Shown piece by piece: positions 23,126 through 37,879 of a stretch of 64,000 bases of DNA (its first letter is position 1; every line of letters starts with the position of its first letter). Where the stretch lies: NCBI GenBank assembly GCA_003956705.1, contig QZCP01000268.1:85899-149898 (forward strand), given 5' to 3'. Origin of the DNA: Brevipalpus yothersi (taxonomy: Eukaryota > Arthropoda > Arachnida > Trombidiformes > Tenuipalpidae). The notes under the pieces are model-generated. The model made no database searches, had not been told where the DNA came from, and saw only the letters and a program-made list of their open reading frames with translations. The position numbers and the translations under genes were made by a program.

Positions 23126-24837
23126 GGTCCACGATATGATGGGCAGTGTTCAGGGGAATATTATCGAAATGAGCGAAGAAAAGTTAAACACTTTAGCCTC
23201 AATCAAAGAGAGAGAGAGATAACTTTTGATGTTCTAGTGTTTAAGTTGATATACAAAATGTGCTACCTTGATGATCAGTTTCCACACACAATTCAATTCA
23301 AATGAATGCGAAAGATACAAACACAATGTGTTCACCTGGTCATAAACACGTACACACACACAAAGAAGTAGAGAGAGTCAGAATCCAATTAATGATGATG
23401 TCTGATCTGCTTTTTATTGATTGTTGACTTGTCTAAGTTAACTACACACTGCACATACACAATTTTTTTTTATTCCCTCAACCAGTCGTCGTCGTGATGG
23501 GAGGAGATGTTAACCATAGAGAGAGAGAAGAGAGACTGTCTACGTTGCCACTTTTTTTGTGCCATGTTCAAGAGAAATGAGTGTGAAAAATAATATTATT
23601 ACCCAAGTAATTTTCTTTCTCAAATTCTCAATTGGGAAAGAAAAAGGAATGAACAAAAATATGATTAATTTACTTTTCCTCTTCATCGATATACGAATGA
23701 TGACGACGTGCTGCTAATCAATTTTTGTCGATTGATTTCGTAAATTTTTCTTTGAAAAATTTTAGTGATGATGATGGACTCTCTTCACCATCATCATTAA
23801 CCATGATTTCATTGCTCTTGAGAAACGAAGAGCAAGAGCGAAATGAAGAGAGAAACAATATGTTCTTCCATCGAATTCGATGGAAAGAAGAACAGAGAAG
23901 ATGGACAATCTTATCATCAAGTGTGTATGCATGTGTGTGTACACACAAAATTTTGAGGAATGATTTGTGATGAACAGAAGGATTATCTGATGACCACGAA
24001 AATTTTCTCTATCCATTGGATACTATCCACACTTGCCACACTCACACAGAATGCCTTCTATCTTCCTTTATGATTCGATTCCATGCCAGCACCTCGCTAG
24101 TAGAGAGCAAAAAAAAATTAATCAACTCAAAGATTAATTAACTCTCAATTTTTTTCTTCTTCAACGTTCCTAGCAAAACCATATGGATTTTTATCAATCC
24201 ATAGGAATTGTGATTTAAAAATGTTGAAAAAAGAAGAAAATTTCCAACATTTTTCTCAACACACACATCGATACATCGATACTCTTTCCACCGATACATC
24301 GAACTATCGAGTCCTATCTGGATCTGTATCTAAGGCTTGAACACACTTTTCAGTGAAAAGCTCTCTCATTTTCATTGAAATTCAATTGAAGAGGAAAAAA
24401 GATTGAAGAAGATTTAATTTTTTTCTCTCTCATGTGTATGTATGTATGTGTGTGTGTGTGATTAATAATTGTTTTGATAGTTTAAATCTTCAAAGTGTAT
24501 AAAAGTGTTTTAAGTGAACATAGATGTGAATAATTAACGTGTGTGGAAGATAGGTGTACATAGAAAATATATAAATATATATATGTATTGATAGATGAAC
24601 ACACACATACACACACACATCTTTCTCTATCTTGCTGTCTTCTTTTTTTTCTCTTCTCACCAGCAAAAATGATCCTCATTTCCACACTTTTTATTTCTAA
24701 TCCTGAGCCCTTCTGAAACCACGTAAAACATCACCTATCCACTCTCTCTTCATGTTCTGCTCTCTTTTATCATTACTTTTTCTTCTTCAACCACTGTTAT
24801 TTCGATCGCTTGATCATCATCTTTCTGGTCTCCAATT
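23126..24837. other. Intergenic region between divergent DAP1 and SETD1
   Basis: 1.7 kb, probably holding both promoters. AT-rich, with short TG/CA runs (24444-24460, 24598-24620), repeated ATCGATACATCGA-type words at about 24266-24310, and a short inverted repeat (AAAATGTTG ... CAACATTTT) at about 24218-24257. No coding sequence recognised. Confidence 0.55.
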
Positions 24838-27800
24838 ATGCCCAATTGGAAACTTATCGTTGATCCAGCGCTAAAAAAAGGATCCCATAAAGTCTATCGT
24901 AACGATGGTGTTGTTACTGGGGTTAGTATTTACTTCGAATGTATTATAATAAGTATTATGTTATTCTCTCCATTTATCCATCTTGCACACTTTCTACTTC
25001 TTCTTACCATGATGCACAGTGTGTGCATCATGGTAATGTTTATCATGTTTAATTAATTATCAATCTCTTTCCACTGATAGCAATTTATCAGCAACAGCTT
25101 TGGTTAAACACTTGCTCGAATCCTTGTTGATCATAACTTTTTGTATTCCAATGATAGTGATCAACACACACTCATTATGACCATTTCAACTAATATTCTT
25201 ATTTCTCTCTCCCTCTCTTTTTATGTTACAGAAGGAAAGTCTCTATCCTACACCAGAACTCAGAGATCCAAGAAATGAAAAGCTTCTCTGTCTTATGGGA
25301 TTTTTTCCAGCTGATCTCAAATTAACTAGATTCAGAGTTAGTAATTGTATACGATTCATCACCAGCTGATTGCTAGCATGTTTGAACATTACTCATTATT
25401 GAGTCTGCTCGCCTCTTGATCTCTAGTGCTCCATTACTAATATATATTTGCTTTCTTACTCTTATTCTACGTCTAATCCATCTATTTAGATTGATGCAAA
25501 CTATGTGGGAACACCTCCACCAGTCGAAGTGTCTATACAGAACTTAAATGATAATATTAAGGAAAATTTTCTCGAAAATATGGTCAAGCAATATGGTGAA
25601 GTAGAAAATTTGGAAATTTTCTATCATCCAAAAACTCGTAAACACTTGGGATTGGCTCGAGTTACTTTCTCTTCGACAAAATCCGCGAAAGAATGTGTAG
25701 AAAAGTTAGACAGAACATCTGTGATGGGAAACATCATCACTGTTTACCTTGATCCTTTAGGTAACTTACGATGCTCAAATTAGAAATCAATTCATTTGTG
25801 GAGAAATTTTTCCTCATCACTGATTTTCTCATAATTCTTCCATCTTCCAAATTCAGGTAAAGATGTAGCTGCCAGGAGAGAGACAATCATCAACCCGCCA
25901 CCTCCACCTCCTCCACCGCCACCACCTCAAATTTCACTCAACTCGGTTCCTGGTGAACAGCCCTTTGCCATCGAGGAGGATAAAGTTCGTGATAAAGATA
26001 GTCCAAATTCATCCATTCCGCCAGCAAATATATCTCATCGTTCTGCCCAACGCCCTGCTCACCATCACAGTGCCGCTGCCCATGGAGCAGCTACCTCTTT
26101 TTCTTCTCATGAATTTACCTCTTGTAAAAATGGCTCAAAATTTCCATCTAATCAATTGGCTCCTAATACGGAAAATTGTTTTCCCTATGGATCCGGTAGC
26201 ATGTCTTACATCAACTCATCATCTAATCAACCTCCATGGTCTCTTAATTCCGGTAATTCACTGGATGAACACTCACAGAGTTCTCCCTGGGAAACACCTT
26301 GTAGTCAATTTGAAACTCCGAAGAAAACACCTCAAAAGGAAAATCTTAGTCTTGATTCAAGAATAGAACTCCTACTGAAGCGTCAACATATCGGTCTAGC
26401 TCCTAGTTTTCTTGGTGAAATAGGTGGTATGTCTGGGCTTGGTAGTCCGCCTTTTGATTCAAAAGAGTTCAATCAAACTCCCGATTTTTCTCGTGCTTTC
26501 GAAAATTGTTCCATATCTAACGATCAGAACGATGACTCTGATGAGGATGTTAAACCAAATGTGTCCGAAATGGTCTTGGGAACACCTCCATCACCGTTTT
26601 TGAGTGGAGCAGACTATGTCAAATGGAGTAAAGTTACTCAAGCCATCGATTCTGGTAAAGAAATACCATTCAATAGTGATGAAGATGATGATGATTATGA
26701 CGGTGATGCATGGGAATCTAGAATTAATGGTACCAAAGGAGACACAACGCCGCGTAAAGGTGAAGGCGTTCGTCGTCGCAGACCACGAAATAAAAAGATT
26801 CAGGAGAGTGAAATCAAAGATGACGGTGATGATAGGATGTCCCTTTCCTCTTTAAGTAGCGGAGAAAAAGTTCAAGTAACCAATGAAGCCTCCATAACTT
26901 CAGGTATTGTTCACCACCCAATGTTTCCAAGCGAACAAGTCCAAATGATGGCTCGCTTAGGCATATGGAAGCCCGGTATGGGCTCCGGTGTATTCCAATT
27001 GCCTCCTCCATCCACTGGCCAGCAAAGTTTTCTCGGTCCATATCACCATCCATCGTTCCCCCTCTCGTATCCAGTAACACACACATCTCAGCTCACAGGT
27101 CCCGCATCTCATTCAAATTTCAACGCCACCTCTGCTCCCTATCCCTTCACTTCATCTTCGAATGTTTTTACCTCTTTTCCTCCAGTCTCCGGTTTTCCGG
27201 ACATCTCTCATCACGGAAGACCTGGAGCCAATGATCAACAACAGTCTGATCCGAATTCTCACCATCGAGCTTTGGAAGCTAGTAAAGGTCCATTGACTCA
27301 AGCTGTGTTGGATAAAGTTGTGACAGAGCTCAAGCAGATTATTAAGCGAGATCTTTCCAAAAAAATGATCGAAAGTAATGCCTTTCGGCTATTCGAATCA
27401 TGGTGGGATGATCAAGAAAGAAAATCAAAGCAAAATGAAGGACTCATCACAACAGGTTCCCTGAAAGATCCCATAAAATCAGAATCATCCATATCCATTT
27501 CTACCTCCTCCTCCACTCCAAAGCTCACTGGTCTTAATTCTTCATGGTCTGTCATCTCTACTCTATACGACAATAGTAAGGAGGAAAGTTCTTTTAAAAA
27601 TTATCGCGAAGGCTTCGGCCTTGGCTTAGGTCTGAGATCTGTGATACCGAAAATGCCGTCCTTTCGTCGTAAGTACAAAAAACCTGCTACACCTCCTGAG
27701 GAAGATGAAGATACCCAAAACAAAGATGACTATGATGACGATTGGAACAGATCTCCAGGCCGTGAGAGTGATTTGTATAAGAATGGAACTGTTAATAAGT

Positions 27801-29848
27801 TGAAAAAGAATCGGGCTGCCGCTGTGATAGAAGATGAAGTATCTCATTCTTCATCTGATGAATCTGAATCTAGTCAAATTAAAGAAAGAAGGCGAAGACG
27901 GCGGAAAAGTTTATCGTCCTCAAGTCGTAGTACCAGTAGCAGTACCACTAGCTCCAGCAGCAGTTCATCGTCTAGTGGTTCATCATCTAGTTCTTCTGAA
28001 AGTGGCTCTGAACTTTCCGCTGTTTCAGATGACGAAATGGAACTTGACGAGGATGAAGATAATGATCTTTCAATGTCCATGAAGCGCTCTGAAGTGAGAA
28101 GAGAATCCCCAAAGTTGGAAGCGAAAATCAAGGATGAACCGAAATCTCCTTCGAGACCCTCTGATCTGATTTCCAATTCATCGGCTCATCAAAAGAATTC
28201 GCTGAACTCTGAGTCCGATGTGAAGAGATTGGAATATGAAGCCTCTCAAGCCTTGATTGCGCTCGCTGGAGGATTCTCCTCATCTGATGAGAGATCAACT
28301 ATGCCTTTATCACGCAAAGGTACCTCGTTAGAAGAACGGAAACCCAAGAAAGGGGTTGTTAGATTTGACAGTGATACTGACTCTGCCTCTGAATCTGAAC
28401 GCATCGAATCTGAATTGGAGATGCAGCCTCAATCTGTTGCCTTCGATCATAACTATTGTTTATCAGCCTCTGAGAAAGCTTCTGTCGATTCTGTGATTGA
28501 TTCCGTTGCTCGAGGAGCGTTCGAAAGTCGAGCCGGTCGGGGAAGACCTCCATCAACAGCCACTCAAGCAAGAACAATGAAAAAGCCCGGCAAAAAGAAG
28601 GGACTTTTGTCCCCCGATATCAGCACTAAAATGTATATAGTTGCATCAGAATGGCGCAAAGCCAAACGAACCTCCACCACAACTGAGGATGAATATCATA
28701 GTGATCTTTCGATCGAAGAGCCTACCATTCATTTCAAGCCCAGAACAACGGAGGAAGAGATGAAAATTTTATACGATATCTCTTTTAATGGTATCGACGA
28801 AGAAGATATAAAATACCTGAAAAGAAGCTATGACGCAATGCTTCAGGATGAATCTTATTCGAACCATTGGTGGCTTAGCGATACAACATGGTGTGATCAT
28901 CCTCCAACCATAACACCTTCTCCAAGAAAGAAGCGTAAAGTTAACGATGATCAAACTCGTGTCCATATTTCGGGTTGTGCTAGAACAGAGGGCTACTATA
29001 AGATGACGACCTCCGAGAAAATGAAATTCTCTTATCTTACTTCAACAACAGCTTCCGTTCCTGACGAGAGTAGCAGTAAGCGTCTTCGAGCTCGAATGCC
29101 CACCACTCAGCAATCTACTAGAGAGGCAAGATCCAATCAGAGAAGGCTTTTGGCAAGTGTTGATGCTGCATGGAGCGATTTAATAAAATTCAATCAACTA
29201 CAGGTAATATTTCTTCTCATACTATATGCTTTTACGATCAAATAACAGTTGGAAGGCATATTCAGCATCCAATGACAAACTTTGATCCTCTCAATCCATT
29301 ATCGATGATTCAAATACTTGTATTTTTTCTTTCCATTCAGTTCCGTAAGAAGCAACTCAAATTTGCTCGAAGTCGGATTCATGACTGGGGCCTTTTCGCG
29401 CTTGAGCCTATTGCTGCCGACGAAATGGTCATTGAATATGTGGGTCAAATGATTCGCCCAGTCATCGCTGATATTCGTGAAAAGAAGTACAATGAAATGG
29501 GCATTGGAAGCTCTTATTTGTTTAGAGTTGATTATGAGACCATCATCGATGCGACCAAGTGTGGTAACTTGGCTCGATTTATTAATCATAGTTGTAATGT
29601 GAGTATCTTTTTAGAAATATTCTTGAAATTTTCTTGTTCCATCATCTAATGAATTTCTATGATCATTTCAACAGCCCAATTGTTATGCCAAAGTCATCAC
29701 TGTTGAAGGACAAAAGAAGATTGTTATATATTCGAAACAGCCGATTGGAATCGATGAAGAAATAACATATGACTACAAGTTTCCAATTGAAGATGAGAAG
29801 ATACCTTGTTTGTGTGGAGCTCCACAATGTCGGGGCTTTCTCAACTAG
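24838..29848 (+). CDS. SETD1: SETD1-type histone H3K4 methyltransferase
   Basis: Catalytic subunit of a COMPASS/Set1 complex that methylates histone H3 lysine 4 at active promoters. Six exons: 24838-24921, 25232-25336, 25490-25760, 25857-29203, 29341-29598, 29675-29848 (phases 0,0,1,0,0), giving 1,412 residues. Seen: NWKLIVDPALKKGSHKVYR at the start, as in SETD1A/B; RRM at about 75-150 (VEVSIQNLND, KHLGLARVTF, SVMGNIITVYLD); polyproline run near 165; long disordered middle with acidic and poly-Ser stretches; n-SET from about 1073 (KMYIVASEWRKAKRT); WDR5-binding Win motif GCARTEGYY at 1193-1201; SET domain from 1270 (KFARSRIHDWGLFALEPI, RFINHSCNPNCYAKV, YDYKF); post-SET CLCGAPQCRGFLN to the stop. 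SET, NHSC and post-SET cysteines are intact, so an active enzyme is expected. It is shorter than human SETD1A (about 1,700). The split between exons 5 and 6 falls inside the NHSCNP motif. Confidence 0.96.
25004..25036. repeat. Short perfect hairpin in SETD1 intron 1
   Basis: 15-bp arms (25004-25018 and 25022-25036) with a 3-nt spacer, exact reverse complements. It may form a hairpin in the pre-mRNA; it is too short for a miRNA precursor. Confidence 0.9.
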
Positions 29849-30459
29849 ATTTGAATCATACTTTTTTTTCTTCTCACTTCTTCTTTCTGTCTTTAAAACT
29901 TGTACATTTCATCCCATAATTGCGTTCTTGTTTCATCAATTTAAGGCATAGAGCGAAACGAAAAAATATTTTGTAACATTTGATGTGAATTTATCTCATG
30001 AAAAGATAAAATGATCTCTTGAAATGACTGCATAATTCTCCATTCAGCTCATTTTAGAAGAGGTGAGCCTCATTTCAACCTTGACAATTCAGTTCAAATT
30101 CACTTATTTCTTTCAAGAAAATTTCAAGAATTTTCGAAAAAGATACTCGCATTACAATTATCTGTTTTGAGACAATCCATATTTTTATTTTCTCAAGCTC
30201 TCGAAACTAACTGATCAGAATATTGGCAATCAATTGAAAGAAAGATAGGATTTAAAACTGGCTAGATGACAAAACTAAATTCTATTCTATTCAGTTTCAA
30301 TCATCTCATTACATGAAATCATTTTGAAATCTCCATAATGAATCGATAATTTCCACCAGACACCAGAGATGGCGAAGAGCGTTCCGTGTCTAACAGATCA
30401 ATACAAAATAATCGAATAGTCGCTGAGAACTAGACCAGTTGCTCTCTCCACCTTCTCTT

Positions 30460-30491
<32 letters not shown>

Positions 30492-30934
30492 TCTGTCTAT
30501 CTGTCTCTCTTTTTCGCTCTCCCGAGTCCCTCTGTTGATCTCTCTGTATTCGGTTTCTAGTGAGGTTTCCCCATGGAATTTATCTACTAACAGTAGGATT
30601 CAAGTTCGAACAATATTCTTCTCTCTCTGGTTCTTAGTCCATATGAGTGTGTACAGTTGCCGTTGGTATTCGTTCTTTGCTTTCAATTTCAATCAGTGAG
30701 TCATGCAATCAAAGTTCGCTTGAAAAATTCCAAACATACAGCATTCTATATCGTGATTCTTGTGAACCATTGTAAAATCAATTCACTCACCGGTGTGTAG
30801 TGATTGAATTTATTTTTTCTCCTTGAAATTCTGTCAAAAAGATTAAACGGATCAAGGAAAAGTTTCCATTCTTCATCCCCATCTTGATTGATAGACTTGA
30901 TCAATTGTGATCAAGATCAATATTCGATACCACC
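29849..30934. other. Intergenic region between SETD1 and CELF genes
   Basis: SETD1 3'UTR followed by the presumed CELF promoter and 5'UTR. A CT-rich stretch (about 30441-30515) lies about 430 bp before the CELF start codon. I looked for an exon encoding a CELF RRM1 and saw none. Confidence 0.55.
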
Positions 30935-31500
30935 ATGTTCACCTCTAATACTGCTGCAACGTCTGCACTTCCGACGGATTACTTTTACAATGTGCCAGTA
31001 TCTCTATTTTCCCCATCATCTTCATCCTCATCGTCCACCAATTCATCTAATTCATCCTCTATCGGGGATCGTAAACTTTTCGTCGGAATGTTATCCAAAA
31101 AAATGGCCGAGAACGAGGTTCGAAAATTGTTCACACCGTTTGGCTGCGTGGAAGAGTGTACAATATTACGCGATCCCAGTGGACACAGTAAAGGATGTGC
31201 TTTTGTGATTTACGACAGTCAAGAAAGTGCTCTTAATGCGATCAAAGCCATGAATCATTCACAAATCCTGGAGGTAAGTGATATACTCACCCAAGAATAC
31301 ATTTATTGTATATATCTATACTCACAAGTGATCATGAAACATTTGAACGATGATAATATTATCATCAGGGCCTACTCTATCATTCTCAGTGGTCCATCTC
31401 AAGTGAGAGATGATCCAATCTCTTTTCCTCTCTCTATCTCTATCTCTCAAGGGCAATATATTTGACAATATCCTCTGAACGCCTGATGGGTGACAATGGG

Positions 31501-31572
<72 letters not shown>

Positions 31573-34237
31573 TAACTCAATATCGATAACTACCGTTATG
31601 AGCTTCTTTTGCTAGTATAGTAAGCTCATGAGAGATGAGATGAAATTGCGTGCTCAACTTTATCAAATCTAACTACACCAATCTGGAATATTATTTGCTG
31701 GAATGAATGAACAGTTGAAGAGAGAGAGAAAGAGAGATGAATTGTTCAATGATTTGGAAGAATATTTTTACTCCGTTCTTTCATAACTTGCTGTTCATCG
31801 AGATCATTAACCTCTGATGAATTGAAATAAATTCGTGTTCAATTCCACATACTTACTGCAAATGTTGTGTAAGTGTGAGAGAGGAGAAAAAAAATCTGAC
31901 ACAAAAAAGTGTGGATTCCATCGAAAAAAAGAGCACATTCAAATGTTGAATCGATTAACCATGAAATTCTTTGGTTGGTGGAAATTCCTTCTCTCTTCTA
32001 CTCTATCTCTCTCATCTTTCTTTTTGTCTCGAGACACTTTATTCATGGATATATTTGTATGTGTGTGTCAGTCAATCATTCACTTTTCAGTTTTCTTCAT
32101 ACTTTTTCTCCAATGTCTCACCGAGGCTATATATATACCCCTTCGAAGTGCTTCTTCATGTGTCAATGGTTTACACCAAAAATACTTTTCCCATTAACTG
32201 TTGAGACGTATATAACGTTATATGTGTGTATGTGTGCATATGGCTATGAGTGTAGCAAAATTCAGTCAAACAGAATGCTTTTTGTTCATAAGATTTACAC
32301 TTCGAGTCGAGAAGAAAATCATCGATTATAATGATTTTTTGAGCACATGTAAGCCGACTAAGGTTAAAAAATCTCTCCTCAAGACGCGAAAATATTTCTC
32401 ATCATGTCATTCGATTGCTTACTATCAGTGTTGAGATTTTGGGGATTATTTTTCATATGCCATCCATGTGATGTCAACCAGTGGTATTGAATGTGTGTCG
32501 ATAATTTGTTCCTTTCACTAGATTCATGGGCCTCTGTTCCTATGGGCTTGGAAAAAAAGAGAAACTCTCTCATGAATGGATAGACCTTTGATTAGTCTGA
32601 AGAAAGAGGAAAAAAAGCAAGAAAGAAATGATATCGCTTATCCTACTGGATTCTTTGATTTTGGGTCTCATCTTTCATTTATTATATATATATATAACTT
32701 TTGTACAACTTTTTCTCATGTGCTTTGTATGGACTCACTTCTTCATTACATCCTTGATTAACCATTCGAAACGCAATTCACATGGCAATACTTTCTCTAG
32801 TCTTTGAAAGTTCCGTAATAGTGGTAGCAAATTGTGAATGATCTTACAGAATTTTCGAGCTCTCGTGAGAAGAATGATCATGATCATGATGATCATCATC
32901 AATCGAAATAGTATTAAAATTGGATGGAAAAAGAGAGAGAAAACAAAAAACAATGAGCAAAATAAATAGAATAAGAGGTTGGAATAAATGAGAATTTTCG
33001 ACAATAAAATAGCGAAAAGCTTGAATGGTTAAAAAAGTCTTTTGGTGCTTAACCATTCAACGTCGATGATCATTTTGTATTCTCAAGAACTATTCAAGAA
33101 TACGTAGGATAGCTCAACAAAAACTCGACAGCTTTTATGAGGAGAACAAAATTTGGCAACAAGCAAATATTCCAGCAAATAGATGATCACTTATCTGAAA
33201 GTAAAATCAAAACAAACGTTCACAACAACAATGTTGGCCCATTTGAGGAGGAAGATAGACAGCTCATCGCTAGAAGTGAAAATTTGTAGATTTTACGCAA
33301 TCCATTTCTGATAGATTTCAAAGTGAAAAAAACGATTTTTATTCCCTAAGGTAAGATCGACAGGAGAGAGAGAGTGAAAATCTTTCTTCTCTTCCTCTCA
33401 AGAGAGAGGGTATTATTGAATAGGATAAAAAGGTTCAGAGAACTGTTCTATTTCGTTTTGTTCAGATTGTATCCATGCTACAGGTTTCTGGATCATTTTT
33501 TTCGGAAAAAATGAGGAGCAAAAAAGTTTTCCCTTTTACCTGGGCTCATTCATTTTCATGAAGACACAATTCGAACAACTTCGTAAGATAAATTCGTATT
33601 GATCTACCAATCAACATGATCAGGATAAGAGATTTCATGAGATAAAAGAAAAAGAGAAAGGAGGATAGAAAATTCTGATGAGAATCTGAAAAAAGAGATG
33701 ATCAAAACCCATGGATTTCGAGATTCACTCAAGAAATGATTTTTTCTTCTTACCTTTCATTGGTTTTTTCTTATTTCCATCTTCTTTTATCTTTTTCATC
33801 TCAGGCATCTCTTCTTCAGAATCCAAGCTTCCATCATTTCTTTTTTTCATCTTTCTTTCTCATATCTGCTCTCTTAACTTATGCCATGAACAATCATCAA
33901 ATTACCGTTACTTTGGTTGGCCCAATCATGTGATCAATAATTTAATATCATGCCACCTCTGAAGAATATTTCGCTTCTCATTTCTTCTTCATCTATCTAG
34001 TTTTCGTATATAACCTACAAAACCAAGCGTTAAAGCTTGGTACAGAGAGAAAAAGCTCATTTTTGATGTTTAAAATGACCAGAGAAAATGTTCAGAGGAG
34101 GAGAGGAAGATGCTTTCTCTCTTCCTCTGCTAGCTGATAGGACTCATGAAGCCTGTTCAAGATGAGAAATGGTCTGAAAATTGGCTTACAAGAATGGCAC
34201 AGAGACTACAAGAGATCTATGGGAAGAAAATGGGCCT

Positions 34238-34317
<80 letters not shown>

Positions 34318-34600
34318 TCTTAAATTATGAACTTTGCCTTCTTGCTTCTTGCTTCTTGCTTCTTGCTTCTTGCCTCTTCTTCTTCTCCTTTACCTTTGGC
34401 TCACAGCTACTTATATTCTTTTCTACTGCCTTTGAATCATTTAAAATGGGTTCAACAATCATTTATCATCCGAATAAATGTCCATCATACCCTTAAGTAG
34501 AGAGCTCCTTGAACTTACCTTCATATCGGGTGAAAAGAAGCTCACAGATCATTATTCCAACATTTTCTTGCATGATGTGTTCAAGTGACCATCCATCCAT

Positions 34601-34670
<70 letters not shown>

Positions 34671-36367
34671 AGCAGCTCAATATCATTGAAAATATGATGA
34701 GCCACGATGGTGTTCATCTGACCTGTATTCTATTCCTTTGGATGCTGCCCCCCGCTTTCGCTCTCTCTCTCACACACACACACATACACACACTTATTCT
34801 TAAATCAAGCAATTCCAATGGTAAGAATCTATTTCATGCTTTATTCTTTTGCACTTCGTTCACTTTTTAGATGGCCAATTTTTTTTCTCTCTACACTCCA
34901 CTTCTCTCCACAGTCGTGACATCCATCTGATTGGCTTGATAACTTTAGCTCAGGTCACAATTTTGTCAATTTCCCATTGAATCTATGAATTTTGGACCCT
35001 TTTCTATCCTCAGGCTTTCTTTTATTTTCTCATCATGAACTATATAACACTGAAAAAATTGTGCTGAATCGTTACTTTTCCTGTTCTCGATATATTTTCT
35101 TTTCTTCCTCTTCACCTTTTGCCAACACTAACAAATTCTCTCTCTCTCTCTCTCTCGGTAAGATCTTAACTGCTGACCATTCATGCATCAATGTTGAGTG
35201 TGTTTTAGCGAATATTTCTTACTCTCATGGGCTCACTATTTTCTCTTTTCGTAGGATCATAATTTTTTTCCTTCTCGGCATATTTACAATCATATGAGAG
35301 TAAGAAAAGAGAAAGAGAGAGAATCTGCCCTGCATTTGGATTCAACTTCATTTCGAAGTGGATTCAAGGAACATTGGTAAAAGGAAGAGAAAAAAGAGCA
35401 GCAAAAAAAATACGATCTCTCGGCTTTCTCATGTACACTCATCTCTATGGAACTGAAGAGAGAGAGAGAGAGAGAGGAACCAAATTCCCATCGATTGTGT
35501 AAGCGTGTGTGATTTCGATACATTGTTGAATGATATATCGTTATATAACGGAAATATATACTCAGCTGAAATAATCCACTCCAATCATGTTCGAGGCGGG
35601 AATGTTGGAAACTGTATCGAGAGGCCAAGGAGAGAGTAGTGGAAAAAGATGCAGGCAAGTGGAGTGGGAGAGGAAAAAAAACACTGAACACATCCAAATC
35701 AAAATCAACACAAGAGAGAGAGAGAACCACATCAATGGGAAACTTATACCAGAGTGAGCCCAGCATCCCTAGTAATTGAGATGAAAACTGTTATAGAATT
35801 ATGAAATGGTCTTACATTTACTCCGGAAATGTGAGTAATATCGCTCCATGTGGATAATATTCTTCGGCTTATGGGGCAAAAAAACCTAGATGAGAGAGAA
35901 AACTGATCGAAAATGCCTGGGGAGAGATGAGAAAGAAGAAGAAGAGGAAGAAATTTCCATTCTCACCATCAGTTGTTTGATTTCAGTTTTCCAGATTATG
36001 CCATTAGAGGCGAGTCTATTGGGCAAAGTGTGTGTATATGACCACTCTTGGATAAACAGACTAGCTGTTGTCGGTATGCATTTCTTGGGCCTTAGAATTG
36101 CAATCCAATGGATTCTTGACATTAGAGTGTGCACCGTTATATATATTTACAGTTTGGCAGTCATTGGTATCATTCAATTGACTAGGAATTCGATTTTCAT
36201 GTCCATACCAATTGAACGAATGCAATTCACTTTCGACTCATCATTGGTTCACTTTTACTTTCATTTCAAGCGGAAGGACAGACACTCACACACATTAGAG
36301 CTGGAAGGTGAAAGCATTATAGCTTTATGTGAGAAGAATATGATGTGCATACCGAAATGAAGCTAAC

Positions 36368-36412
<45 letters not shown>

Positions 36413-36891
36413 AGATTGAAAGTGAAAAGAAAGAAAGACAGAGAGAGACAGACTAGCAACAGCATGCAAATGAGCTATTCATGCATCATGTTGCCTCTCA
36501 TCTTGTTCATCCTCATCTTCTTATTCTTCCTCTCCTTTGCTCTCTCTCTCTCCTCCTTTCTCATTTATTCATTCTCGATTGAATACGGATGAGTATGCTT
36601 GTGTCAGAGTAAGAGAGAAAGAAAGAGGGAGAGAGAGACTCGATTGGAAAAGTCCATCCAGTAACCATGTTTCTTTCATGTAAATAGAGTTCGAACTCAT
36701 CATTGTCTCTCTGTTTCTAGATTAATTTGAGCATCCCTTCTTCTTCTTGAAGTCATCATGTTCAATCTGTGCATCCAAAGAATAAAGAAGGAAGAGGAAG
36801 AGAGAATAGCTCAAAAGAAAAGACAGATGAGAGAGGAAGCAAGAAGAAGAAGAAGAAAAGCAAATACGAAATCAGTAAAGAAAAAGATGTG

Positions 36892-36951
<60 letters not shown>

Positions 36952-37715
36952 AATGAATGGAATTTGTCCTGATTCATTGTGTTGGAAAGGAATACTTAAA
37001 TCAATCGAATGGATTTTGGGAAGCTCATTTGTCTTCTGTTAGTTAGCCAATTTTGCTTTATTTACTCAAAAAATCAGAGTGATTATCCATCTTGTTATTC
37101 GTTGAGAACCCTTTCTTACTCAATAGTTGTGACTTTTGATTAACACTGACAAGTTTAAGGATTTTTTTCCATCTTATTATTCAATTTCATTTAAACAACA
37201 ACAGTTCAATTGATTTTCAATCGTTCCTGCAAATGAAAAATAAAGATAATCTAATAAAATCAATCAGAGCTTACATTTGCAATTCGGAAAGGAACAAAAA
37301 TGTTCACTCTAATGAATAGGATAAAAATTTCCTCTTCTCTTGAATAGCATTTGTGAGTATACATGCCCAAATCATTCAAAATTTGCTCAGGAAATACTCA
37401 TTTTCGTGAGATTTAATCATAACCATCATTCCATGTGTGTGTGAGAAAATTGATAAAACCTTGCCGTTCAATAGAATCAATTTGTTGACTCTCATCGAGC
37501 CCAATCTAACCGTTAGCAATTGAATCAAGCTAACCATCATGAGGCATCAATGAAACTCAAATAACCATCTTCCGTCATCATTATCTGAAAAAAGAAAAAG
37601 AAAAAGTATTACATTCCATATTCAAGGGGAGAAAGATGAAAGTTATATCATAAAACCACGATGAGTATTGTCCAAACAGTTTTACCCAAGCGAGAATCCA
37701 AATTTCAGAATACAT

Positions 37716-37779
<64 letters not shown>

Positions 37780-37879
37780 AGAGAGTGGATGAAGGATGAA
37801 GATGAGAATCATCATCATAACATTTTGGATCTACTAGAAAAATGACTACTAAAATGAGAAGCATAAAAGCTCAACAAAA

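Noticed and set aside
22998..23222. Plus-strand 74-residue frame
   Set aside because: It overlaps DAP1 exon 1 on the other strand, which matches DAP1 residue by residue and has the right splice phase.
27874..28176. Minus-strand Ser/Glu-rich frame
   Set aside because: Antisense shadow of the SETD1 low-complexity region.
35890..36360. 156-residue open frame in CELF intron 1 as a nested gene
   Set aside because: No family resemblance and low-complexity start; a frame of this length can occur by chance in 25 kb.
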